Shown in pieces: positions 1 to 7,287 of a stretch of 17,416 nt of DNA (position 1 is the stretch's first letter; each line of letters starts with the position of its first letter). Origin of the DNA: Treponema sp. UBA7590 (lineage in GTDB: Bacteria > Spirochaetota > Spirochaetia > Treponematales > Treponemataceae); assembly GCA_002478955.1 (NCBI GenBank), contig DLKK01000076.1:22983-40398 (forward strand), given 5' to 3'. The position numbers and the translations under genes were made by a program. The notes under the pieces were generated by a model, which did not search any database, was not told where the DNA came from, and saw only the letters and a list, made by a program, of their open reading frames with translations.

Positions 1-78
1 GAAAGTCTTCCCCTCGGCTCAATCCGCTGCGCGTTTTTCGCCTACCCCTTCTCCTAAGGGCGTTGCCCTTAAAAACCC
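1..78 (-). repeat. GC-rich dispersed intergenic element, copy A (cut by window edge)
   Basis: Read on the minus strand this stretch has a perfect 7-bp hairpin (arms 55-61 and 65-71, loop GTT), then an AAGGGGTAGGCG segment, then a GC-rich tail running off the window. Copies B (4021-4101) and D (16560-16636) share the order hairpin, GGGTAG box, CG-rich stretch. It lies directly downstream of the antiporter stop. No T-tract follows the hairpin in the antiporter's direction, so it is not a standard terminator. The repeat relationship is my by-eye alignment. Confidence 0.5.
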
Positions 79-81
79 ATT

Positions 82-1335
82 TCACTTTGCGCTTGTTTCA
101 TCTGGTAAAACTGGCGGTTCTCCGTGAAATGCTTTTTTCAGCAGAATTGGAACAATCATTGAGGAAATAATTATCAGAAGAATTACAGGTGCAAAATATT
201 TTGACTCGATTATTCCAACAGAAAGACCTTTTTGCGCAACAATCAACGCAACTTCTCCGCGAACCATCATTCCAAGCCCGATTTTGTATGATTCCTTCCA
301 TGTAAATCCCAAAAGCTTTGAAGTGCAGCCGCAGCCGATAAATTTAGAAAGACAACCGATTATTACAAAGGCAATGCTGAACCACAGAAGCGAAAAATTC
401 ATTCCAGAAAGGTCAGTTTTCAATCCGATTCCTGCAAAAAAGATTGGACTGAAAATCATATAGGAATTAATGTCAATTTTTTGTTCCATATAAGAAGCAT
501 CTGTTAAAGAACAGAATACAACTCCGGCAATGTATGCACCTGTAATATCAGCGATTCCAAAGAATTTTTCTGCCGCATAAGCAAAAATCAAGGCAACTCC
601 AAGTCCGTAAATAGGAATTCTTCTTGAATGCGGATGGCGTCTGTCGTACCATTTAAAAACTCTGAACACGATGAAACCAAAAATTATCGCTGCAATAAAG
701 AAAAGAATTGTTTTTCCGAATGTGATTAAAATTCCGCCAGTACCGGTGCTGATTCCAAGTACAATTGTAAGCACAATAATTCCGAAAACATCATCAATTA
801 TTGCCGCGCTGACTATAGTCTGTCCAAGGTCGCTCTTTAAATGACCGAGTTCCTTTAACGTTGCGACAGAAATGCTTACAGAAGTCGCTGTCAGAATTGT
901 GCCGATAAACATTGCCTTGTAAAACTGAGGAGTTCCAAACCCGTCAAAACCCCAGGAACATAATGCCATTACAGTTCCCATTGCAAGCGGAACCAGAACG
1001 CCGCAAAGCGCGATTATTGTGGATTTTATGCCGGATTTTGCAAGCGACTTTAAATTTGTTCCAAGACCTGCGCTGAACATAATCAGAACCACACCGATTT
1101 CAGACATAAAAGAAATGAATCTGTCTGTTTCTCCATACAATGAACCGGAAGGATTTGAGCCGAAGTTGTTGAACCACGGCAAAAATCTAAGAAGAAGCCC
1201 GGCCACAATCATGCCGGCAACCTGTGGAAATCCGATTTTTTTTGCCAAAGTGCCAAGATACTTTGCCGCAATAACAATAATTCCAACTGATACAAGAATT
1301 TGAAGCACAATTTCGCTGTTAGAAGCCTGTTCCAT
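82..1335 (-). CDS. Cation:proton antiporter (CPA2, Kef/NapA type)
   Basis: A 417-residue polytopic inner-membrane protein, nearly all hydrophobic helices, expected to exchange Na+ or K+ for H+. Family marks are the N-terminal IGFPQVAGMIVAGLLL segment after TM1, a TSVSISVATLKELG stretch in the middle, and AAIIDDVFGIIVL, whose paired Asp residues match the ion-binding Asp-Asp of NapA-like electrogenic antiporters. The length fits a transport domain alone: there is no C-terminal RCK/TrkA-N regulatory domain as in KefB or KefC. The ATG is supported by AGGGG eight bases upstream. It is transcribed divergently from the next operon. Na+ versus K+ specificity cannot be told from sequence. Confidence 0.88.
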   Translation of the reverse strand: MEQASNSEIVLQILVSVGIIVIAAKYLGTLAKKIGFPQVAGMIVAGLLLRFLPWFNNFGSNPSGSLYGETDRFISFMSEIGVVLIMFSAGLGTNLKSLAKSGIKSTIIALCGVLVPLAMGTVMALCSWGFDGFGTPQFYKAMFIGTILTATSVSISVATLKELGHLKSDLGQTIVSAAIIDDVFGIIVLTIVLGISTGTGGILITFGKTILFFIAAIIFGFIVFRVFKWYDRRHPHSRRIPIYGLGVALIFAYAAEKFFGIADITGAYIAGVVFCSLTDASYMEQKIDINSYMIFSPIFFAGIGLKTDLSGMNFSLLWFSIAFVIIGCLSKFIGCGCTSKLLGFTWKESYKIGLGMMVRGEVALIVAQKGLSVGIIESKYFAPVILLIIISSMIVPILLKKAFHGEPPVLPDETSAK

Positions 1336-1412
1336 TTTGTGTTCCCCTAATTAAAATTGTCAGGCTGAATATTTTTTTTCACATTGATTATATATTCAAC
1401 CTGATAATTTTA

Positions 1413-1441
1413 ATTATAGCGAATTGCGAAAAAAGTTTGAA
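1413..1441 (-). promoter_or_regulatory. Putative sigma70 promoter of the antiporter gene
   Basis: On the minus strand TTCAAA (1441-1436), a 17-bp spacer and TATAAT (1418-1413) precede the antiporter start by about 78 bases. The -35 overlaps the -35 of the rightward promoter at 1437-1465, so the two divergent promoters may compete for polymerase. Confidence 0.5.
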
Positions 1442-1465
1442 TTAACAACAGTATTAATTTATAAT
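1437..1465 (+). promoter_or_regulatory. Sigma70 promoter of the 1485 gene-pgeF operon
   Basis: TTGAAT (1437-1442), exactly 17 bp, then TATAAT (1460-1465). The expected start near 1472 lies downstream of the in-frame GTG at 1470 and just upstream of the AGGTGA ribosome-binding site at 1475-1480. This decides the ATG at 1485 as the translation start. Confidence 0.7.
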
Positions 1466-1484
1466 TTTTGTGTTAGGTGATTTT

Positions 1485-3206
1485 ATGAACGATGATCAGC
1501 ATAGAAGTTCATTTGATGAGCTTGTGGCAGGAATCAGCTCTGATGAACGAAAATATCTTCTTGCAAAAATAAATCAGAACCGGGAGCAGTCTTTTCCCTT
1601 GATGCAGCCGTTGCGCCAGGAAACAGATAATTTTACGCTTGATGTAAAGCTTAACTCGGAATCGATTTTATATAAATTTTTTCTCTGGCTCCGTTCCTTG
1701 ATTTCAAAAAAGCAAAAAATTGAAATTTACAACGATGATCTTGTCGGAAGCCTTGCAAGAAAAATAAACCGGAATCATCCTGGAATTATTGATATGCAGA
1801 ACGGTCTTGTCCTTTCTCTTTTTTTTGAAAAGTTAAAGGAACTGAAGAACGCCGCTGATTTTTTTAAGCCATATTTTTCAGTTTTTAATGAGAATCCTGG
1901 AAAATTCTACGTTTTTATGAGCACTTTTATCGCGCCGGAAATTGCTTCCTCAATAAATGCGGAAGCCGATCCGTATTCAATTCCTTTTGAAAGGGAAGGC
2001 ACGAAAGAAGTCCGTTCCTCATTGCTGAAAAAACTTGATGGAATTTTAAAGGATATTCCGCAGAAAAGCCGGGCTGTGATGTATGATTCTGTAAAAGCCC
2101 TGAACTGGCTGAAGCGTTTTACAGAAATTCCTTATACGCATTTTTTGGCTCAGTTCACAGCGATTATTTCAGAAGATTATACTTGTCCTTTTACAAATGC
2201 GCAGACCGATTTTGCCACGCTGGCAAATGTTTTGAGCGATGCGCGTTCGATTCCGAACGAGGCTCTTGAGGCGTTGTTCCTGTTCCCTCAGCGGAAAGGC
2301 GGAGCTTCTGTGGAACTTGACCAGGATACAGAAAAATCTATGCGGGATTTCCTTTCAAAATCTGCGGCAAGTCTTTCGATGATCCAGATGTTCATTTCTA
2401 CAGTTCCGCTTCTGGCGCTTGGAAAAGTTATTTTTTCTGACTATGACTGGCAGATTGACAATTCCGGTGGTGCAGAGGACTGGTTTGTAAAATTCAAGGA
2501 AGAGTGGAAAGTTGTTTTTGATGAGCGCTGGGAATCTTGGCTAAGAGACAGAAAAAAAAGCCAGCTTGCTGATGTTCTTCTTGAAAAATTTGGAATTTCT
2601 CAGTTTCCTGAGTTGCCTTTCCGTCCGTGGACAAAACTTTGGGGTGGTGTTCCGTTCCGCTGCGAAATGACAGGCGGTTTCCTTTATTGGTTTGCAACTT
2701 TAAAATACGATGAAGTCATGGGAATTCTGAATGTTCTTGTTCTTGAAGGCGTTTTTCTGAACAATGAGAACCGTGCTGAATTTTCAGAGGCATTGAACCG
2801 TTTTGCGGATATAAATCATCAGGTTCAGCTTTTTGGGGAATCCTTGAATGAAAAAGGTTCTGTGGGAAGCGTTTTTGCAAAATTGATTTCTGAGCATGTG
2901 CGTACGCTGAAAGGGCAAAATATGGTGAATTCAATTATTTTGAATGCTGAAACTTCTGTCCGTGGCTGGGAAAGCGCATTCTGCGACTGTTGCCGCATAA
3001 TAGAACGAGTTCTTAGTGGAATTCTGGACGACGAAAAAAGCGATAAGAAATATGAATCAATCCAAAATCTTATGACAATAAAAGGAAGGGAAAACCGAGC
3101 TTACCGGGACAGCCTTCAGGCGGAGCGCGAGCTGCTTTTGGAGTGCCGGAAAATTCTTGCGGAAATTGAACCATTGGATCTTCCTAAGGTTGAAAAGAAG
3201 AAATGA
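1485..3206 (+). CDS. Conserved spirochaete protein of unknown function (probably DUF5312 family)
   Basis: A 573-residue protein whose function I do not recognise. Overall character resembles the Treponema proteins labelled DUF5312, but this is recall, not a search. It has no signal peptide and no convincing transmembrane helix, although a short hydrophobic and aromatic stretch (about residues 60-75, YKFFLWLRSLISKK) could be an amphipathic or peripheral segment. Most of it looks alpha-helical, and the last 50 residues form a charged, probably coiled-coil tail ending in KKK. The start at 1485 is preferred over the in-frame GTG at 1470 because AGGTGA sits four bases upstream and the promoter places the transcript start after 1470. 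The stop overlaps the next gene in ATGA, so the two are probably translationally coupled. Confidence 0.75.
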   Translation: MNDDQHRSSFDELVAGISSDERKYLLAKINQNREQSFPLMQPLRQETDNFTLDVKLNSESILYKFFLWLRSLISKKQKIEIYNDDLVGSLARKINRNHPGIIDMQNGLVLSLFFEKLKELKNAADFFKPYFSVFNENPGKFYVFMSTFIAPEIASSINAEADPYSIPFEREGTKEVRSSLLKKLDGILKDIPQKSRAVMYDSVKALNWLKRFTEIPYTHFLAQFTAIISEDYTCPFTNAQTDFATLANVLSDARSIPNEALEALFLFPQRKGGASVELDQDTEKSMRDFLSKSAASLSMIQMFISTVPLLALGKVIFSDYDWQIDNSGGAEDWFVKFKEEWKVVFDERWESWLRDRKKSQLADVLLEKFGISQFPELPFRPWTKLWGGVPFRCEMTGGFLYWFATLKYDEVMGILNVLVLEGVFLNNENRAEFSEALNRFADINHQVQLFGESLNEKGSVGSVFAKLISEHVRTLKGQNMVNSIILNAETSVRGWESAFCDCCRIIERVLSGILDDEKSDKKYESIQNLMTIKGRENRAYRDSLQAERELLLECRKILAEIEPLDLPKVEKKK

Positions 3207-4042
3207 CATTTTTAGATTTAAGTCCCTTGATTTCAGGCAAAAAATTTGTTGTCTCAAGTTTTGTCAGGAACGGAAAAATTGCCGAGGAACCTGCCGTATG
3301 GGGAATGACAGTCCGTTCTGCCGGCTCGATGCGTTTTCGCTGGAACGAGAAAAATCCAGCGCGAGAAAAACTTCTTTCGGAAATCGCTGCTCATTGCGAA
3401 GTTGTTCCAGTTCAACTTGATCACACAAAAATTGTTTATTTAATAGAAGAAAAAAATGAAATTTTCCAGAAAATCGGTGATGGAATCATTACGCGAAACA
3501 AAAATCTTATGCCTGTTGTTACGGTTGCCGACTGCGTGCCTATTTATTTTTCTGATAATGAAACTGGATTTTTTGGAATTGTTCATTCTGGGTGGAAGGG
3601 AACTGGAATTGCCGCGGAGGCTGTTGAGCTTGTGGCAAAAAAATATGGTGCAAGAAAAGAGAATATAGCCGTTGCTATTGGCGCGCACATAAGAAATTGT
3701 TGTTATATAGTAAACAAGGAGCGCGCTGATTATTTTGCAAAGAATTTTACGGCGGAATGTGTCAAGCCTTTAAAAGATGGTGAAATTCCTTGCCGTGGAG
3801 CTGCGTTGAACTGGAACAGCGGTTCCGGGCCGCTTTTTAGGCTTTCGCTGGAAAAAGCGAATCTTTGCGTTCTGGATAGGGCTGGAATCCGCGATGAGAA
3901 TATTGTTGTGGCGAATGATTGTACATGCCACAATCTGGAATTTGGCTCGAACCGCAGGGAAACTGGCACTGGAAAAACTTTTACGGTTCAGGCGGCTTTT
4001 GTTAAGCGTGAAGATTCAGCGGGCGTTACGGGCGGCGTTTGA
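3203..4042 (+). CDS. pgeF: PgeF/YfiH-family purine nucleoside phosphorylase (laccase-domain, DUF152)
   Basis: A 279-residue protein of the PgeF/YfiH/YlmD family, once called laccase or polyphenol oxidase. Characterised members are zinc-dependent purine nucleoside phosphorylases, some also adenosine deaminases. The metal site is intact: His74 in LDHTKIV (the usual QVHG position), Cys111 in TVADCVP and His128 in GIVHSGWKGT, with the family's 17-residue Cys-His spacing. GAHIRNCCYIV and the CTCHN motif near the end also fit. It overlaps the upstream gene by four bases (ATGA) and has no strong ribosome-binding site, so coupled translation is likely. The last residues (GVTGGV) and the stop lie inside a GC-rich intergenic element, so the natural C-terminus appears replaced or extended. 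The phosphorylase role is by family; the substrate is unproven here. Confidence 0.85.
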   Translation: MTFLDLSPLISGKKFVVSSFVRNGKIAEEPAVWGMTVRSAGSMRFRWNEKNPAREKLLSEIAAHCEVVPVQLDHTKIVYLIEEKNEIFQKIGDGIITRNKNLMPVVTVADCVPIYFSDNETGFFGIVHSGWKGTGIAAEAVELVAKKYGARKENIAVAIGAHIRNCCYIVNKERADYFAKNFTAECVKPLKDGEIPCRGAALNWNSGSGPLFRLSLEKANLCVLDRAGIRDENIVVANDCTCHNLEFGSNRRETGTGKTFTVQAAFVKREDSAGVTGGV

Positions 4043-4101
4043 GCCCGTACGGTGGGTAGGACGCAACGAAGTGCGACCGTAGGGCGGTTGTCCGCCCTTT
4101 T
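4021..4101 (+). repeat. GC-rich dispersed intergenic element, copy B
   Basis: It begins with GGGCGTTACGGG, identical to 16561-16572 in copy D. Next come a perfect 7-bp hairpin TACGGGC/GCCCGTA (4027-4033 and 4043-4049), the box GGTGGGTAGG (4051-4060), a CG-rich middle, CGTAGGGC (4078-4085, also in D at 16615-16622), and a closing hairpin AGGGCGG/CCGCCCT (4081-4087 and 4092-4098). The pgeF stop codon lies in the loop of the first hairpin. Confidence 0.65.
4081..4101 (+). terminator. Hairpin that may terminate the pgeF transcript
   Basis: A 7-bp GC-rich stem with a TTGT loop is followed by only three extra T residues beyond the stem. It is part of repeat copy B. It is a weak candidate for intrinsic termination, but no other terminator is visible between pgeF and malQ. 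Confidence 0.4.
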
Positions 4102-4120
4102 GAATGATGAAAATGTGGCG

Positions 4121-4149
4121 TCAGCAAAAGACAGAATGGCTTTTGCTGA
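4121..4149. repeat. Perfect 10-bp inverted repeat between elements B and C
   Basis: TCAGCAAAAG (4121-4130) and CTTTTGCTGA (4140-4149) are exact inverted copies around a 9-base loop. No T-tract follows, so it is not a classical terminator. Confidence 0.6.
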
Positions 4150-4189
4150 GGAGTGAGCGGCGAAGACGCGAACGTAGTTGTCCGCCCTT
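4150..4189 (+). repeat. GC-rich dispersed intergenic element, copy C (degenerate)
   Basis: GTTGTCCGCCCTT at 4177-4189 repeats 4087-4099 of copy B exactly. It is preceded by a GAGTGAGCGGCGAAGACG-type stretch and ACGTAG, which align by eye with the middle of copies B and D. The left arm of the closing hairpin is missing. With B and the inverted repeat it fills most of the 197-base pgeF-malQ gap. Confidence 0.5.
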
Positions 4190-4202
4190 ATAAAAAATTC
4201 AT

Positions 4203-4231
4203 TTTACATTTTTGCTTACCTGGTTTAATAT
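4203..4231 (+). promoter_or_regulatory. Sigma70 promoter of malQ, implying a leaderless mRNA
   Basis: TTTACA (4203-4208), 17 bp, TAATAT (4226-4231). Only eight bases separate the -10 from the malQ ATG at 4240, so transcription should begin at or within a few bases of the start codon. No Shine-Dalgarno sequence is present. Confidence 0.6.
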
Positions 4232-4239
4232 TTTAGATT

Positions 4240-5829
4240 ATGAAAAGAAGCAGTGGTATTTTGATGCACCCGACATCATTTGCGGGAACGCCTGGTATTG
4301 GTACGCTTGGAAAGGCTGCCTATGAATTTGTTGATTGGCTTGAATCTGCACATCAGACTTTGTGGCAGATTCTTCCTATTGGTCCTACAGGATACGGAGA
4401 TTCTCCTTATGCGTCTTTTTCAACACACGCAGGAAATCCTTTGTTGATCGATCTTGACCGGCTTGTTGAAAAGGGCTGGGCAGATAAGAATGATATTATT
4501 CCTGCAGATTACATAAAAAATGACGGACCTGTTGAATATGGTTCTGTTGTATGGTGGAAAATGCCGGTTCTGGCTAAATGTGCGTCATACTTCCAGAAAA
4601 ACTGTTCAAAGCAGGACAGAGTTGCTTACGAGGCTTTTAAGAACGACAACGCCGAGTGGCTTGATAATTATGCGAATTTTACCAGCATCAAGCAGTTTTA
4701 CGATGCAAAGGCTGAAAAAGAGGGGGTAAGCGGAATCGCGCAGATGTGGAACGCTTACTGGCCAAAGGATTTGGCTGCCTGCAATCCTTCGGCGGTTTCA
4801 AAGTGGAATTCTGAGCACACTGAAAATATTGAGCAAATCAAGACAATCCAGTTCTTTTTTGCTGAGCAGTGGTTTGCTGTGAAAAAATATGCAAATGAAA
4901 AGGGAATTTCTTTGATTGGCGATATTCCGATTTTCGTTGCGGCTGATTCTGCAGATGTCTGGGCGAACCAGAAATTCTTCCAGCTGGACAAGAACGGCAT
5001 TCCTTTGAAGGTTGCTGGAGTTCCGCCGGATTATTTTTCTGCTACTGGTCAGCTTTGGGGAAATCCTTTGTATGACTGGGACGCTATGAAAAAGGACAAT
5101 TATTCATGGTGGGTAAAGCGCACTAAAAGAATGACAGAGCTTGTTGATGTTGTGAGAATTGACCATTTCCGTGGTTTTGAGGCTTACTGGTCAATTCCTT
5201 ATGGCGATCCGACTGCTGTGAACGGAAAATGGATTCCAGGTCCGAATATTGAACTTTTCAACGCAATCAAAAAGGCTCTTGGAACTTTGCCGATTATTGC
5301 TGAGGATTTGGGCGTTATTACAGATGGTGTCAGAAAACTCCGCGATGACGCTGGTTTCCCGGGAATGAAGGTTCTTCAGTTTGCATTCGATCCGAATGAG
5401 GCTGGCAGCCAGGGAATGGTGAATGCGTTCTTGCCGCACATGTATCCGCAGAATTCTGTTGTTTACACAGGAACTCACGACAACGACACTATGCAGGGCT
5501 GGTTGAATAGCGCTTCTGATGCAGCCGTGAAAATTGCCGCGGAATATGCTTTTGGACGCAAAATGTCTGAGTCGGAGGCAAGGACTCTTTCTGACAACGG
5601 TGAGCTTTGCCGCGCGATAATTAAGCTTGCGATTGCTTCAACAGCTAATTACGCGGTTATTCCAATGCAAGATATTCTTGGACTTGGCGCAGAAGCCAGA
5701 ATGAATACTCCGAATACTTTGGGCGGAACAAACTGGGGTTGGCGAATTGCTCCGGGCGGCTTAAAGAAAGAGGATGCGGAATTCCTTGCTTTTATTTCTG
5801 ACTTGTATGGACGAAATATAAAAAAATAG
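4240..5829 (+). CDS. malQ: 4-alpha-glucanotransferase (amylomaltase, GH77)
   Basis: A 529-residue cytoplasmic enzyme of glycoside hydrolase family 77 that moves glucan chains between malto-oligosaccharides and releases glucose in maltodextrin use. The length fits the short amylomaltase type (about 500 residues). The N-terminal substrate loop LPIGPTGYGDSPYASFS is present. The three catalytic acids are in place: Asp308 (nucleophile, VVRIDHFRGF), Glu355 (acid/base, AEDLGV) and Asp414 (GTHDNDT). No Shine-Dalgarno sequence precedes the ATG, matching the promoter lying right against it. It is followed by a strong terminator and then a sugar ABC transporter operon, which supports an alpha-glucan role for that transporter. 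Confidence 0.95.
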   Translation: MKRSSGILMHPTSFAGTPGIGTLGKAAYEFVDWLESAHQTLWQILPIGPTGYGDSPYASFSTHAGNPLLIDLDRLVEKGWADKNDIIPADYIKNDGPVEYGSVVWWKMPVLAKCASYFQKNCSKQDRVAYEAFKNDNAEWLDNYANFTSIKQFYDAKAEKEGVSGIAQMWNAYWPKDLAACNPSAVSKWNSEHTENIEQIKTIQFFFAEQWFAVKKYANEKGISLIGDIPIFVAADSADVWANQKFFQLDKNGIPLKVAGVPPDYFSATGQLWGNPLYDWDAMKKDNYSWWVKRTKRMTELVDVVRIDHFRGFEAYWSIPYGDPTAVNGKWIPGPNIELFNAIKKALGTLPIIAEDLGVITDGVRKLRDDAGFPGMKVLQFAFDPNEAGSQGMVNAFLPHMYPQNSVVYTGTHDNDTMQGWLNSASDAAVKIAAEYAFGRKMSESEARTLSDNGELCRAIIKLAIASTANYAVIPMQDILGLGAEARMNTPNTLGGTNWGWRIAPGGLKKEDAEFLAFISDLYGRNIKK

Positions 5830-5859
5830 CAGAAATTTGCTGAAAAAAAATTGAAATCC

Positions 5860-5907
5860 ATGGACTTCGGAGCAGATAATATTTTTGTTCTGAAGTCCAT
5901 TTTTTTT
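5860..5907 (+). terminator. Intrinsic terminator of malQ
   Basis: ATGGACTTC (5860-5868) pairs perfectly with GAAGTCCAT (5892-5900). The stem extends through mostly paired bases 5869-5874/5886-5891, with an AT-rich loop, and is followed by seven T residues (5901-5907). Confidence 0.9.
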
Positions 5908-5935
5908 AGAATTTTTTAAGATTTTCAGATTTTTT

Positions 5936-5964
5936 TTGACAAATCAAAATAGTGGACTTAGAAT
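5936..5964 (+). promoter_or_regulatory. Strong sigma70 promoter of the sugar ABC operon
   Basis: A consensus TTGACA (5936-5941), 17 bp, TAGAAT (5959-5964). The transcript should start near 5971, leaving a leader of about 30 bases with GGAGG at 5991-5995. Confidence 0.8.
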
Positions 5965-5972
5965 TACTTTAT

Positions 5973-5982
5973 ATAACGTTAT
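5973..5982. promoter_or_regulatory. Palindrome ATAACGTTAT at the start site, candidate operator
   Basis: A perfect 10-bp palindrome centred on CG lies at about +1 to +11 of the sugar operon promoter. CG-centred palindromes are typical of LacI-family sugar regulators, and this position would block transcription. No regulator gene is in the window, so the assignment is inference. Confidence 0.4.
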
Positions 5983-6000
5983 CTTTTGACGGAGGATTTA

Positions 6001-7275
6001 ATGAAAAAGGTAATATTCTCTATTGCTGCGCTTGCAATGGCAGCAGGTATGTTTACGGGTTGCTCAAAGAAAGAGGCTAAGACTTCTTCAGCAGCTGGTA
6101 CAGTTAAGCTTGAAATGTATTATTACAAGCAGGAAAACCAGGAAGGTCTAAAAAAAATTGTAAAAGCATTTGAAAAACAGAATCCAGGCGTTACAATTGA
6201 TATGCTTATCATTCCTAATGATGCTGACTCTGCAATGTCTGCGCGAGCGGCTCAGGGTGATTTGCCGGACATTCTTCAGATGCAGTCATATTCCCGCATC
6301 AAGGAATATGCGTCTAAGGGTTTCCTTTTGGATTTGTCAAAGGAAGAAGCGATGGGAAAAGTTCTTCCAAGTTCACTTCCAGCGGTTTCTTGGAACGGAA
6401 AGCAGTATGCGGTTCCAATGGATTATGCAGGAATTGGAATTATCTACAACAAAGATATTTTTGATAAATACGGAATCAAAGCTCCTGCAACTTACCGCGA
6501 ACTTGAGCAGGCTTGCCGCACATTGAAAGAAAATAATATAGTTCCATTTGCTGGTCTTCTTAAGGAAAACTGGTCAATGGGTCATTTTATCACAATGATT
6601 CATACAGCGCTTCTTAAAGAAAAAGGAATTGAAGTTGAGAAATTCATTTCTGACATGAACGCAGGAAAAGCTTCTTATGGCGATGTTGACACAGCAAAAT
6701 TGTTCAGCATTCTTGATTTTTACCGCGACAACATGAATTCAAACGCAGCCGAAATGGGCGGCGGTGAGCAGCAGCAGTCTTTTGCAAAGGGTGAATCTGC
6801 AATGATGGTTCAGGGGCTTTGGGCTTATGTAGACGCTCTTAAACTCAATCCAAACTTGAACGCAGGGTTTATTCCTTTCCCGGTTTACAATGATGCAAAA
6901 ATGAACACATTTTATGCTGATGTAGACTCGACATTTGGTGTTTCTTCTCAGTCTAGTGCAGAAAAACAGGCAGTTGCTGTTAAATTCCTTAACTGGCTTA
7001 CTTCTGATGAAGGCCAGAAACTTTGGATGGATGAATACAAGCTTATTCCGCCATTCAAGGGTGTTGATGTTTCTGCTTTCGGTGGTCCATATGTAGATCT
7101 TATGGCTTCTGTAGAAGCTAAGGGCTCTTCTCCATGGGCATTCTCACAGTATCCTACAGATGTATTCGAAGATTCTTGCAAGAACGGCGCGCAGCAGTAC
7201 ATGATGCACAAACGCTCTGCTGGAGACGTTATCAAAGAAATCGATGCTCAGTGGGCTTCTTCAGTTAATAAATAA
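6001..7275 (+). CDS. ABC transporter sugar-binding lipoprotein (SBP family 1, MalE-like)
   Basis: A 424-residue extracytoplasmic solute-binding protein that would deliver a sugar, probably a malto-oligosaccharide given malQ next door, to the two permeases downstream. It begins with a lipoprotein signal, MKKVIFSIAALAMAAGMFTG followed by Cys, with an FTGC lipobox in the looser spirochaete style. The mature part has features of carbohydrate-binding family 1: the early IVKAFEKQNPGVTID segment, AQGDLPDILQM, YAVPMDYAGIGIIYNKDIFDKYG, and a late AVKFLNWLTSDEGQKLW. The ATG at 6001 is chosen over an in-frame TTG at 5986 because GGAGG lies five bases before it and the lipoprotein signal starts there. 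A terminator-like hairpin follows, so this gene is probably expressed more than the permeases. The substrate is not proven. Confidence 0.9.
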   Translation: MKKVIFSIAALAMAAGMFTGCSKKEAKTSSAAGTVKLEMYYYKQENQEGLKKIVKAFEKQNPGVTIDMLIIPNDADSAMSARAAQGDLPDILQMQSYSRIKEYASKGFLLDLSKEEAMGKVLPSSLPAVSWNGKQYAVPMDYAGIGIIYNKDIFDKYGIKAPATYRELEQACRTLKENNIVPFAGLLKENWSMGHFITMIHTALLKEKGIEVEKFISDMNAGKASYGDVDTAKLFSILDFYRDNMNSNAAEMGGGEQQQSFAKGESAMMVQGLWAYVDALKLNPNLNAGFIPFPVYNDAKMNTFYADVDSTFGVSSQSSAEKQAVAVKFLNWLTSDEGQKLWMDEYKLIPPFKGVDVSAFGGPYVDLMASVEAKGSSPWAFSQYPTDVFEDSCKNGAQQYMMHKRSAGDVIKEIDAQWASSVNK

Positions 7276-7287
7276 TTCTGAGTGAGT

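Noticed and set aside
55..71. Hairpin downstream of the antiporter as a terminator
   Set aside because: In the antiporter's reading direction the T-run comes before the stem, not after it.
1470..1484. GTG start for the 1485 gene
   Set aside because: It lies upstream of the expected transcript start of a good promoter, and the ribosome site fits the ATG at 1485.
5986..6000. TTG start for the sugar-binding lipoprotein
   Set aside because: GGAGG lies within the extension and serves the ATG at 6001, where the lipoprotein signal begins.
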